Source of the DNA: Bacteroidales bacterium
GTDB lineage: Bacteria > Bacteroidota > Bacteroidia > Bacteroidales > Bacteroidaceae
Assembly (NCBI GenBank): GCA_004555245.1
Contig: SFIS01000034.1
Coordinates: forward strand, 1 to 31,279
Length of the DNA stretch: 31,279 bases
Direction of reading: 5' to 3'
Shown here: positions 1-7,692 of the stretch, one piece after another
How the letters are laid out: the number at the start of each line of letters is the position of its first letter
Position numbering within the stretch: the first letter of the stretch is position 1
Program-made: the position numbers and the translations under genes
The notes under the pieces: generated by a model
The model's database searches: none
What the model was told of the DNA's origin: nothing
Seen by the model: only the letters and a program-made list of their open reading frames with translations

Positions 1-11
1 GAATTGACGCA

Positions 12-1424
12 TTATTTCAGTTGCTCAAATAGTTTTTCTATTTGGGCAACTATACGTTGCTGTTCTTTAATTGGAGGTAATGGAATCATTGCCATTGCCA
101 ATCGCTCTTTCCCGATGTTATAGAAGGCTTGTCCTGATTTGTTGGTAACAGACTTCATGTATTCTCCCATAGATGGTGAGCCCAAAAGTGCAAGAAGATA
201 CTGTGAAAGCCAATCATTACAAAGAAATGAGCGAAGAATAAAAACAAATCCTCCGACTGTTACATCATTCAAGTCTTTTTGCACTCTTGCGGCTTTACCA
301 ATATTCTCAAGACTTGTAACAGCAGGTGTCACTATGTCGTTCTTTCTCAACAAGATGCTTTCTTTAATTTTTGTGCATGGGAGGAACAAATCGTCAGGCT
401 TCATTACAAGTTCAAAGGGTGATATATTGCCGCCACGTAATACACGAACGCCTTTACTCCCTGTACTTGCATCTTCCTTTTTGAAGGTCGCTCCTGTGAA
501 GATAGAACAAACATCTTTCAATCTACACCAATTCCAATTAGCAGGGATATCAAAAGGAATGCTGTCTGTAATATCATATATATCTGAACCTATCTGCTCA
601 TAATACTTGTTATCGTCACCTTTACAGATAACGGAAGAGGTTAACTCAGACTTCTTCAGTTTGCCTTCCTTGACAAGTCGTTGCTTCTCTGTTTGAATTT
701 GATCAAGCAACTCTTGAGCTGTACCTTCTTCTTCAATTTGCTGTACGAGCCTGCCTTGAATAGCTTCTTGTAAAATAGACTTTTTCAGTAAATCAAGGAT
801 TTGAATATTCAGTTTATTCAATCGGTCTTGACTAACTCCATATTTACGAACATGTTCTAATACATTATTCAGTTTATCCGTGATACGAATTTGCTCATTA
901 TAAGGAGGAACGGGCAAAAACATTTTTGCCAAAGTCCTTCCGTTGCAATTTGGCTGAGCTGTAGCAATTGTTCCATTGCGGAGTTGCTCCCAGTATAATT
1001 CACTCTCCATAAAATATTTCATATATTGGGCAGATAACATATTGCTATACCGTGTTCGTATAAGATAACCTGCATAAATAGAAGGGTATGGAACTTCATT
1101 TACAAGAAAGGATTTACCTACTGTTCCTCCTGTTCTTGCAAACAAAATATCATTCTTTTTGAGTAGATATGTATCGATTTCATTTTGACAAATTCTGCAA
1201 AATGGAACTGTTGCCCATAACACATTGCCCTTTTGAATGTCGCTTATTCGTACCATTCTAATATCACCGGTATCTTCTGCTGGAGCATTATATCCATATT
1301 GAATCGAAAAAGACAGATTCCCCCAACGTGTCCATTCCCACCCCTGTGGTATCTCAAACGGTATCTCCTCATCTATGCACTTCACCTCCCCCGTAGCAAG
1401 AAACTTCTCATAATAGGAACTCAT
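12..1424 (-). CDS. hsdS: Type I restriction-modification specificity subunit, N-terminally truncated (probable silent cassette)
   Basis: HsdS chooses the DNA target of a type I restriction-modification complex through two target-recognition domains (TRDs). Here TRD1 spans about residues 36-170 and TRD2 about 306-446. Each is preceded by an IPFEIP/IPFDIP...W-W motif and followed by a PPxxEQxRI motif, and a central helical region lies at 175-262. Residues 3-36 repeat residues 273-306. The helical spacer and KGDDN segment that precede the second copy are missing before the first copy, so the protein begins inside the conserved repeat. An in-frame stop lies only 9 bases upstream of the ATG, and no clear promoter or ribosome-binding site is visible. 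It faces away from a tyrosine recombinase. The family is clear; that it is a silent recombination donor is inference. The distal helix also ends short, about 20 residues after the last motif. Confidence 0.88.
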   Translation of the reverse strand: MSSYYEKFLATGEVKCIDEEIPFEIPQGWEWTRWGNLSFSIQYGYNAPAEDTGDIRMVRISDIQKGNVLWATVPFCRICQNEIDTYLLKKNDILFARTGGTVGKSFLVNEVPYPSIYAGYLIRTRYSNMLSAQYMKYFMESELYWEQLRNGTIATAQPNCNGRTLAKMFLPVPPYNEQIRITDKLNNVLEHVRKYGVSQDRLNKLNIQILDLLKKSILQEAIQGRLVQQIEEEGTAQELLDQIQTEKQRLVKEGKLKKSELTSSVICKGDDNKYYEQIGSDIYDITDSIPFDIPANWNWCRLKDVCSIFTGATFKKEDASTGSKGVRVLRGGNISPFELVMKPDDLFLPCTKIKESILLRKNDIVTPAVTSLENIGKAARVQKDLNDVTVGGFVFILRSFLCNDWLSQYLLALLGSPSMGEYMKSVTNKSGQAFYNIGKERLAMAMIPLPPIKEQQRIVAQIEKLFEQLK

Positions 1425-1481
1425 AGAAATAGGTCATACATATTGATATTCTATCTTACTCAGTTACGACTCGGCGATGTT

Positions 1482-1552
1482 CAAACAATGTTTGGCATTG
1501 CGCTCGCTGCTCCTTCGTTTGTATAGAGGGCAATGTCGCCCCAATAATACAA
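1482..1552. other. Two palindromes between hsdS and the recombinase
   Basis: This gap holds a perfect palindrome, CAAACA-a-TGTTTG (1482-1494). It also holds a nested inverted repeat in which TTGTAT (1519-1524) pairs with ATACAA (1547-1552), with GGGC/GCCC (1528-1531 and 1538-1541) inside. The second repeat ends 7 bases before the recombinase start. They could be a recombinase operator, a crossover site or a leader hairpin. The sequence does not decide between these. Confidence 0.5.
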
Positions 1553-1559
1553 TGTAAAT

Positions 1560-2366
1560 ATGACAGAAAATTCATTTGAAAACGTCTTGCGCCAGGCAAA
1601 TATGGCGCAGAACACAATTACGGCATACCTGTATGCTGTGAAGGAGTTCAACTCTAAATTTAAGGAGCTGAACAAGAAGAACCTGTTGGTCTATAAGACC
1701 TTCTTGATTGAAACGTACAAACCCAAGACGGTGAACCTACGTATTCAAGCCATCAACAAGTACCTCGACTTTATGGGGAAGTCAAAGCTCCGCCTGAAAT
1801 CGGTGAAGGTTCAGCAACGTACCTATTTGGAGAATGTCATCAGCAATGCCGATTACCTCTTCCTGAAAAAGAAACTGAAGCAGGAAGATAACAAAGAGTG
1901 GTACTTCGTGGTTCGTTTCTTGGCAGCAACAGGCGCACGTGTCAGTGAGCTTGTACAGATAAAGGTGGAACATGTACAAGTGGGGTATTATGACATCTAT
2001 ACCAAAGGGGGCAAGATACGCCGTATCTATATTCCGAAATCGTTACGTGAAGAAACCTCAGAATGGCTTGAAGGATTGAAGCGCACAACCGGGTATCTGT
2101 TCTTGAACCGTTTCGGACAGCGTATCACTACAAGAGGCATAGCACAGCAGTTGAAGAATTATGCCATAAAATATGGACTTAACGAGAAAGTGGTATATCC
2201 ACATTCCTTCCGTCATCGCTTCGCAAAGAATTTCTTGGAAAAGTTCAATGACATCTCTCTCCTTGCCGATTTGATGGGACATGAGAGTATAGAAACGACA
2301 CGTATCTATCTGAGACGCAGTAGTACAGAACAACAAGAAATCGTTGATAAGATTATCACATGGTAG
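1560..2366 (+). CDS. Stand-alone tyrosine recombinase, probably the hsdS invertase
   Basis: Tyrosine recombinases cut and rejoin DNA through a tyrosine nucleophile. This 268-residue protein has an N-terminal SAM-like core-binding domain (about 10-75) and a C-terminal catalytic domain. The full catalytic set is visible: R127 (GARVSE), K152 in the TKGGK hairpin, H215 and R218 (HSFRH), H241 (MGHES) and Y250 (TRIYLRR). It lacks the arm-binding extension of conjugative-transposon integrases, which fits the short invertases of Bacteroidales phase-variable loci. Its 5' end lies 135 bases from, and is divergent to, the truncated hsdS. This is the standard arrangement for recombinases that shuffle specificity genes. 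It appears intact. It could instead be a relic integrase of a larger element, but no att site or mobilization gene is visible. Confidence 0.9.
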   Translation: MTENSFENVLRQANMAQNTITAYLYAVKEFNSKFKELNKKNLLVYKTFLIETYKPKTVNLRIQAINKYLDFMGKSKLRLKSVKVQQRTYLENVISNADYLFLKKKLKQEDNKEWYFVVRFLAATGARVSELVQIKVEHVQVGYYDIYTKGGKIRRIYIPKSLREETSEWLEGLKRTTGYLFLNRFGQRITTRGIAQQLKNYAIKYGLNEKVVYPHSFRHRFAKNFLEKFNDISLLADLMGHESIETTRIYLRRSSTEQQEIVDKIITW

Positions 2367-2545
2367 TCAACAAAAGAAAGAACTGAGGAGTCTGTAGGGG
2401 TCGTTATCTTTTAAGCCCTTTATATGGAAGTGAAAAATCCCCCACGATTCGCTCTAACTCCCTGTCCACTTTGGATAGTTCCTCTTTGGACAAAGCATAG
2501 ATGCAGTCAATCGCCAGTCGGTTGAGTATCCTCTTCCTCCTTCTT

Positions 2546-2587
2546 GCATGGCATAGTATCGAGCGGTGCTCGATACTCTGCCCATGC
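2546..2587. other. Long hairpin in the gap after the recombinase
   Basis: AGTATCGAGC (2555-2564) and GCTCGATACT (2568-2577) form a perfect 10-bp stem with a 3-base loop. The stem extends, after a small internal loop, by GCATGG (2546-2551) pairing with CCATGC (2582-2587). No T-run follows on either side, so a simple terminator is unlikely. The surrounding gap (2367-2682) contains no gene I recognise. A small reading frame on the minus strand (2404-2664) crosses it without recognisable family features. Confidence 0.55.
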
Positions 2588-2675
2588 TTCGTTCGTCGGT
2601 TGGCTGCTATTTTTCTGTGTGCGAGGATGCTCTCTTCACCACCGATGGAGGGTAAGCATCCCAAATTAGACGTAT

Positions 2676-2705
2676 TTTAGGAGTGCTAAGAATGCTGTAC
2701 TTTTG
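2676..2705 (+). promoter_or_regulatory. Bacteroidota-type promoter ahead of a truncated gene
   Basis: TACTTTTG (2698-2705) matches the -7 consensus TAnnTTTG exactly. A TTTA (2676-2679) about 18 bases upstream approximates the -33 TTTG box. Transcription would begin near 2712, a few bases before the ATG at 2719. GGAGTGC (2680-2686) and GCACTCC (2705-2711) form a 7-bp inverted repeat that straddles the -7 box and could be an operator. Confidence 0.6.
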
Positions 2706-2718
2706 CACTCCAGGCGTA

Positions 2719-3189
2719 ATGTATAATGGTTTACTGATACAGGATTTGGACATCAAAGATGTGTCTTCTGAAAGACGTAATCCCATACTTGCAAACGTAA
2801 TGGCTCAACTTGACTACATGGAGAAGCGTGGTAGTGGACTCACACGCATCTGTAATGAGACCAAAGCCTTGGAAGGTTATAAGGACGAGCTAAAACCCAA
2901 GTTCATATCTACTCCGACCCAATTCCAGACCGTTATCTTCGCCTCCTCCGACACACAAAATGTCGGAAACCATGACGGAGATATGTCGGAGAGGAAACTC
3001 ACTGAGCGTCAGCCTAAAATACTCAATCTTATCAAAGAGTCTCCGACAATCACTGGCAAGCAAATGTCGGAGACTTTGTCGGTGAGCCAGCGCACCGTCG
3101 AACGTGACCTGTCTGCTTTACAAAAGCTTGGCGTTCTAAAGCGTGAAGGCAAGGATAATGATGGTACTTGGATTGTGTTCAGACCTTAA
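2719..3189 (+). pseudogene. C-terminal remnant of an AlbA_2/HATPase_c_4-type ATP-binding regulator
   Basis: The first about 45 residues (YNGLLIQDLDI..., RRNPILANV..., YMEKRGSGLTRI) match the end of the HATPase_c_4-like region found in the RecG-related, AlbA_2-containing putative transcriptional regulators. The last about 60 residues form a winged helix-turn-helix (ILNLIKESPTITGKQMSE, then SQRTVERDLSALQKLG). The AlbA_2 domain and most of the ATP-binding fold, several hundred residues, are absent. Homology begins near base 2713, right at the end of a promoter. A GTG start at 2683 is possible, but it would lie upstream of the predicted transcript start, so the ATG at 2719 is preferred. The product, if made, would be a 156-residue DNA-binding fragment. 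Neighbours indicate accessory, rearranged DNA. Confidence 0.7.
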
Positions 3190-3654
3190 TAATTATCATT
3201 TACTGAAATTTCGCAAAGTGAATATTCATTCATCAAGCGACTAATTTACTCAAGTTTGTAATTAAAGACCAGCCTGTAAGGCTGTACTAAGCGGAGCGTT
3301 AAATATCCTGCTGTTATCCACGCTTTTGCGCTTTCAGCTCGACCATCACCTACATGAAATAACCCAGGGTGCCGCTGCGCTTTACCCTAGGCTATGCGCT
3401 TTTGCGCTTTCAGCGCGACGATAAGACCACGCATCAGTTACATGCAGGAGCATCGTATGAGAATTTGTTTTCTTCATTTTTTTATTGCGTCTTCCGCATC
3501 AGGCTCAGAAACAATGCAATCTTTCCAATTTCAGACGGCAGACTGTGCAGGCAATGCTGTATGTGTCATACGGATGTGTGCCTCCAATGGCATCCAACAG
3601 ATGAAGCGCCGTATGCAGAAGGGTGTGTAGGGTGGTGAGAGATAGCGGGTAAAC
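3190..3654. other. Gene-free junction between the AT-rich island and the core genome
   Basis: No gene I can support lies here. Reading frames on the plus strand at 3369-3638 arise largely from the repeat at 3321-3419 and resemble no family. Base composition rises from AT-rich to GC-rich across this gap, so it probably marks the edge of the acquired segment. Confidence 0.5.
3321..3419. repeat. REP-like palindromic repeat pair
   Basis: A 23-base unit, CGCTTTTGCGCTTTCAGCNCGAC, occurs at 3321-3343 and again at 3397-3419 with one mismatch. The second copy folds by GCGCT/AGCGC. Between the copies, AGGGT (3366-3370) and ACCCT (3384-3388) form another stem. The arrangement resembles REP/BIME-type dispersed intergenic repeats. 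Copy number in the genome cannot be seen from this window. Confidence 0.55.
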
Positions 3655-3696
3655 ATGAAAGAAGGAGGCAAACACAATGGTCAGTGTTTGCCTCCT
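3655..3696 (-). terminator. Rho-independent terminator of the tlpA-like gene
   Basis: A perfect 13-bp stem (3663-3675 with 3684-3696, AGGAGGCAAACAC) encloses an 8-base loop. Read on the minus strand it is followed by TTCTTTC. It lies about 87 bases past the stop codon of the thioredoxin gene. Confidence 0.8.
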
Positions 3697-3782
3697 ACTC
3701 GTTTTCCGGCGTTTCCGTCGGCTTCTGTTCAGTCTTTATGCGGTTCTGTTGGTTCCCGTCGTCAAGTTCATGGCCCGCACCT

Positions 3783-4349
3783 TTACTTCAGTCCCTCGAT
3801 GGCGGCGCGGAGCCCGTCGGCGGTGATGGCAGTGGCTGCTATGGTGCCGTCGGGCGAGATTATGAAGAATGCGGGAATCCATCGCAGCTTCCAGTTGGCG
3901 AACGTCGGGTCCTCACGCGTCCGTTTCAGGTTGCTGATTTGTGTCCAGGGGAATTTCTCCTTGCGCAACATGTTCTTCCATGCCGTAGCGTTGAAGTCGA
4001 AGCTGAAGCTCAGCCATCGCAGCGGTACACCGTTGACCTTGGCGTCGGCATAGTCGTTGTAGAGAGCCTTGAGCCCAGGTATCTCGCGCCGGCAGTCGCC
4101 GCACCATGTCGCCCAGAAGTCGATGATGACGTAACTGCCCCTATAGCCGTCAAGCGACACGATGTTGCCCAGTGTGTCGGGGGCGGCAAGTGCGGGAGCG
4201 GCGTCTCCCGCCTTCAGCTCGGGGAGATATTTCGCGAGTTCTTCGGCTGTAGGGACGAAAGGCTCGTCCTCGCCGAGTTTCTTCTCCTGGGCGAAAGAGA
4301 CGCTTGTCGTCAGGAGAAGGATTGTGATGAGAGATAATACTTGTTTCAT
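3783..4349 (-). CDS. Secreted TlpA-like thioredoxin-fold protein
   Basis: This is a thiol-disulfide oxidoreductase of the TlpA/AhpC-TSA superfamily, probably exported to the periplasm. Residues 1-20 form a signal peptide with a likely cut at SFA|Q. The redox motif WCGDC has its cysteines at C83 and C86, after the strand YVIIDFWAT. A cis-proline candidate is P159 in RWIPAFF. Full length is 188 residues, usual for a single-domain member. It has its own terminator downstream and about 490 bases of gene-free DNA upstream, so it is probably transcribed alone. Likely partners are periplasmic dithiols or cytochrome-type substrates, but the sequence does not identify them. A role in cytochrome c maturation is possible; no ccm or ccs gene is nearby to support it. 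Confidence 0.9.
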   Translation of the reverse strand: MKQVLSLITILLLTTSVSFAQEKKLGEDEPFVPTAEELAKYLPELKAGDAAPALAAPDTLGNIVSLDGYRGSYVIIDFWATWCGDCRREIPGLKALYNDYADAKVNGVPLRWLSFSFDFNATAWKNMLRKEKFPWTQISNLKRTREDPTFANWKLRWIPAFFIISPDGTIAATAITADGLRAAIEGLK

Positions 4350-4549
4350 TTTTCTTTTGTTTTCTTAAGGTTGTGTATAGTGTGTATGAAAGTCTGTCGT
4401 TGCAGTCTGAGAAACGCAATGTCTTGTGATTTCAAATCCGCGAGAAATGCGTAGAAAACGTGATGCCGATTCCCGACGCGCTACAGTGCGTGAATTTTAC
4501 GGTTTGTGTAAAGTGTTGTAACACAGTGTATTACTTTTTCTTTGTGTGT

Positions 4550-4703
4550 AAAACCCATTGTTTCTGCCGGCAAAACATAGTGTTTTTGCCGCCAAGATAG
4601 TCAATCTTGGCTGCCGGGAAAGACTATTTTGCCTTGTCATTCATATTGTTTTGCATCCTCACTTTGACTATTTTGCCCTCCAAAACATACTGTTTCGGTT
4701 GCC
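4550..4703. repeat. Three spaced copies of an AAAACM-NNN-TGTTTY palindrome
   Basis: Copies lie at 4550-4564, 4572-4586 and 4682-4696, each followed by a TGCCG-like tail. Centres are 22 and 110 bases apart, close to whole helical turns. The motif GACTATTTTGCC also occurs twice (4622-4633 and 4666-4677). The block sits in the gap between the DUF2851 stop (4838) and the tlpA-like start (4349), about 200 bases upstream of the latter. It could be an operator array or a dispersed Prevotella-type intergenic repeat. The rest of the gap (4350-4549 and 4704-4837) shows no gene. Confidence 0.5.
4591..4611. other. 8-bp perfect hairpin, possible weak terminator
   Basis: GCCAAGAT (4591-4598) pairs with ATCTTGGC (4604-4611) around a 5-base loop. 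It lies downstream of the DUF2851 gene on the minus strand, but no T-run follows, so its role is uncertain. Confidence 0.4.
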
Positions 4704-4837
4704 GTGCAGGTAAAGAGACGCCGTTTGTGAAGCGAAACGTGCGTTACGAAATGTTAATTCCAACATTTCCGTTTGTCAAGATTTTTTACCTTCCGTCAGG
4801 CATTTTTCAGTGTCTGGCATGGCGTTTCCGCAGGTTG

Positions 4838-6265
4838 TCAGAGCGGTTTCCGGGTGTTGCGTCTGAGGTGTTCGTGTCCGAAACGGCATCTCAGGCAGTC
4901 GCGTCGGTCGCAATATCTGTTCTTCAGCTGTATGAGAGCCTGTGTGTCGGCTGCCGAGTGCAGTTTCAGTCCCACCTCCTGCCACAGGCGTATGATGTTG
5001 TTCTGCTCGGCAGGCAAGTCTTCCAGAAGGTCAACGGCGCGCTGGCACAGGTTCTCGTCGGCGTTGTGCCGCCCGTATGCGAAGAGTATCGGTATGGCGC
5101 AGTTGATGGCTATGCTGTTGACGCTTGATGCCGAGAGCTGCTTGCTGCTGCGCCTGCTCTCGTGTCCGAAGGTGTAGTGTGTCTCCCAATATTCCGACAC
5201 GCCGCATCCGAGCAGCGCTTTCAGCTGTCTCACGTCAGAGCATCCGAGCAGCTGTGACAGCGACGCCCGCCTTTCGTGGAAGAGGCGCGCGAGTTGTGCG
5301 ATGCGTATATGCGGGAAGTTCTGTGGGCGCATCCGCATGAATTTCCATTGCGGCGGACGCTGCTGCTGCAGTCCGAACTTGTGCGAGAGATAGGCATACT
5401 CGTTTGAGAGACGCTGGAAGTAGGGGTCGGCGGCAGTCTCGAGTTTCATGCGCTCGTGAACGGCTGCGACATTCAGCAGGCCTGCCTGTCCGAAGAAGAG
5501 AGCTTCTATCTGGAAGAGATTGTCGCGATGGTGTGAGGCGTAGTTGAGCGGCATGTTGCGCGCCCATATCTCCAGATTGTCGCTGTTGGAGCCGAAGCCC
5601 ATGCTGCGTGCGAGGGCAGTGAAATACGTATGCTCCCAATCTCCGTTCAGCAGGTTCAGTGTCTTCGTGATGTCTTCTGTCTTCCGCATCAGCCTCTCTG
5701 TCTGCAGGGCAGCCATCCACGATGTGACGACGACGGGAGAGAGTTCCGGTATGATGCGGTAGCAGGGCGGGTAGGCGTCGGTTGCAGAAAGGGCGGCGTA
5801 GTTGTCTTCGATATATTGCGGCACGGGCATAGATATTTCCGGCACGATGCGTCCTGCGCTGGTCTTCACGCCCACCTTGCTCTGGCTTGCCGCATATTCC
5901 TGCAGCCTGCCCTCGTTGGCGTAGATGAAATCGGGCTGGAGCGAACCGTATTCCGCCATCTCCTCGCGGCAGGCATGGCTGCGTGAGGCTGGCGGGTTTG
6001 AACGCACCACATGCAGTATGACGTTGTCGTAGGCGGCGTCGCGGTCGTGGCCGTGGGCATACCATTCTTCGCGGCGTGTGTGTATCTCGACGTTGCCCGC
6101 CCATGTCTCGCCGGCTATGCGTATCTTGGCGTTGAAGAAGTCTGGCCCGGCGTCGAAGTTCTGCAGCCCGGGGTCGATTACCTCTATCTCCCTGCCGTCG
6201 GCGGCAGTGAATGTCGGGGAGGGGAAGATGCGGTGTTTCCAGCAGTATTGTAACAGTGCTTCCAT
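4838..6265 (-). CDS. DUF2851 family protein
   Basis: This 475-residue protein matches the DUF2851 family, common in Bacteroidota and of unknown function. Recognisable features are the N-terminal segment MEALLQYCWKHRIF, the GPDFFNAKIRI and GNVEIHTRREEWYAHGH blocks (about residues 40-75), and a C-terminal cluster of C452, C457, C460, H464 and H466 that could bind a metal. The GNVEIH...W..H core recalls nuclease-like folds, but I cannot assign catalytic residues with confidence. No signal peptide or membrane segment is seen, so it is probably cytoplasmic. It is the last gene of the DUF4348-murB-MBL-MATE run, 81 bases after the MATE gene. No frameshift is seen. Family assignment is good; function is unknown. 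Confidence 0.85.
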   Translation of the reverse strand: MEALLQYCWKHRIFPSPTFTAADGREIEVIDPGLQNFDAGPDFFNAKIRIAGETWAGNVEIHTRREEWYAHGHDRDAAYDNVILHVVRSNPPASRSHACREEMAEYGSLQPDFIYANEGRLQEYAASQSKVGVKTSAGRIVPEISMPVPQYIEDNYAALSATDAYPPCYRIIPELSPVVVTSWMAALQTERLMRKTEDITKTLNLLNGDWEHTYFTALARSMGFGSNSDNLEIWARNMPLNYASHHRDNLFQIEALFFGQAGLLNVAAVHERMKLETAADPYFQRLSNEYAYLSHKFGLQQQRPPQWKFMRMRPQNFPHIRIAQLARLFHERRASLSQLLGCSDVRQLKALLGCGVSEYWETHYTFGHESRRSSKQLSASSVNSIAINCAIPILFAYGRHNADENLCQRAVDLLEDLPAEQNNIIRLWQEVGLKLHSAADTQALIQLKNRYCDRRDCLRCRFGHEHLRRNTRKPL

Positions 6266-6346
6266 GTTTTTTCGGTTTTATGCTTCAGGATACATTTTCC
6301 GGCAGAGCCGTGACAGGATGGTGCGTGTCAGAGCGTCTGCCACATC

Positions 6347-7642
6347 TCATTTCAGGTCGTATCTCCCGAACAGGAGTGTCTGCACTATGCCTCGCGTGAC
6401 GAGATATAGCAGCAGCGCGAGCCATAGGGCGTGGTTGGCGAGCGACGGCTGCAGCAGGAGCCATGTGGCGAAAAACACCGCCGCCCCGCAGAATGTCGAT
6501 GCCAGCATTCCGCGCGACGCCGTCATGCCGATATACAGCCCGTCCCAATAGAACGCCCCCATGCCGGCTATCGGGATAGCCCATGCCCATGGCATATAGG
6601 TGTGTGCCGCCGCCACAACGGCAGCATCGTCGGTGAGGAGGTTGAGGAACGGCGTGCCGCCGGTATAATATAATATGGTGTAGGCGGCGGTGAGCAGCAG
6701 GCTCCATCCGACGAGGCGGCGCACCGTCAGGCAGAACATCGCCTTGTCACGGGCGCCGTAGTGTCTGCCGCCCAATGCCTCGCCGGCGTAGGCGAAACCG
6801 TCCATAACGTATGAGTAGAGCGTGAAGAGCTGGAAGAGGAGGGTGTTGACAGACAGTATGACAGCACCCTGGCGGGCTCCTGCAGATGTGAAGAAGAGAT
6901 TCACGGCAACGAGAAAGAGTGTGCGGAGAAAGATGTCTCGGTTCACGGTGAAGAAACGCAGAAGGGCAGGCATGTCAAGAAAGTCGGCACGACGGCATGC
7001 CCCGACGTGACGGGGATAGCGGCGAAGCATCACGAGGGCGGTGAACAGTCCGGCGTATTGCGCCGTCAGTGTGCCGAAGGCTACACCTTCGATGCCTTTG
7101 CCTAAAACAAAAACGAAGAAAAGACTGCAGGCTATGTTCAGCACGTTCTGCATGATGCTGATGACCATAGGCGTCTTGGTGTCCTGCATCCCGATATACC
7201 ATCCTGTCAGACTGTAGAGCCCGAGCGTGGCGGGTGCGCCCCAGATGCAGATGTCAAAATACCGCGATGCCAGAGTGACGATGTCGGCGGTGGGGCGGAT
7301 GAGGAAAACGGCACACTGCCACAGCAGCGACTGCAGGCAGACAAAGGCCACACCCGTCAGCAAGCCTACGGAGAGCGAGCGGAACAACGTGCCGGAAATG
7401 CCCGCCGTGTCGTGCCGTCCGAAAGCCTGGGCGGTGATGCCGCTGGTGCCCATGCGCAGGAAGCCGAAAATCCAGTATATCACGTTGAACACCATACTGC
7501 CTACCGCTATCGCCCCGATGGTGGACGCACCGCCGATGTGTCCGACAATGGTGACGTCAACAAGTCCCAGAAGCGGGACGGTGATGTTTGACACTATTGC
7601 CGGAAGAGCAATGTTGAGTATGTCGCGGTCGATGGCTTTCAT
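6347..7642 (-). CDS. MATE family efflux transporter
   Basis: This is an integral inner-membrane exporter of the multidrug and toxic compound extrusion family, which uses a sodium or proton gradient to expel organic cations or metabolites. The 431-residue length and about twelve hydrophobic segments are typical. The N-terminal block (DILNIALPAIVSNITVPLLG, then VDVTIVGHIGG) is the family signature, followed by FGFLRMGTSGITAQAFG. It belongs to the DinF/NorM-like side of the family. It begins 50 bases after the metallo-hydrolase stop and probably shares its transcript. The substrate cannot be read from the sequence. Co-transcription with murB invites a guess about an envelope precursor, but that is speculation. 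Confidence 0.9.
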   Translation of the reverse strand: MKAIDRDILNIALPAIVSNITVPLLGLVDVTIVGHIGGASTIGAIAVGSMVFNVIYWIFGFLRMGTSGITAQAFGRHDTAGISGTLFRSLSVGLLTGVAFVCLQSLLWQCAVFLIRPTADIVTLASRYFDICIWGAPATLGLYSLTGWYIGMQDTKTPMVISIMQNVLNIACSLFFVFVLGKGIEGVAFGTLTAQYAGLFTALVMLRRYPRHVGACRRADFLDMPALLRFFTVNRDIFLRTLFLVAVNLFFTSAGARQGAVILSVNTLLFQLFTLYSYVMDGFAYAGEALGGRHYGARDKAMFCLTVRRLVGWSLLLTAAYTILYYTGGTPFLNLLTDDAAVVAAAHTYMPWAWAIPIAGMGAFYWDGLYIGMTASRGMLASTFCGAAVFFATWLLLQPSLANHALWLALLLYLVTRGIVQTLLFGRYDLK

Positions 7643-7692
7643 TTTTCCGGAATCGGGATGGTGGAGGGGGAAATCTGATATGGCGGGGGGCT

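Noticed and set aside
2404..2664. 86-codon reading frame on the minus strand after the recombinase
   Set aside because: It shows no family motif and crosses the perfect hairpin at 2555-2577, and its basic N-terminal part looks like chance translation. The C-terminal part (KEELSKVDRELERIVGDFS) is plausible protein but cannot be supported alone.
3369..3638. Overlapping short plus-strand frames of 78 and 89 codons
   Set aside because: They are produced by the REP-like repeat and the sequence after it. They have no recognisable domain and unusual Cys/His content.
4607..5128. Plus-strand frame of 173 codons
   Set aside because: It runs antisense into the well-supported DUF2851 gene and has no family features.
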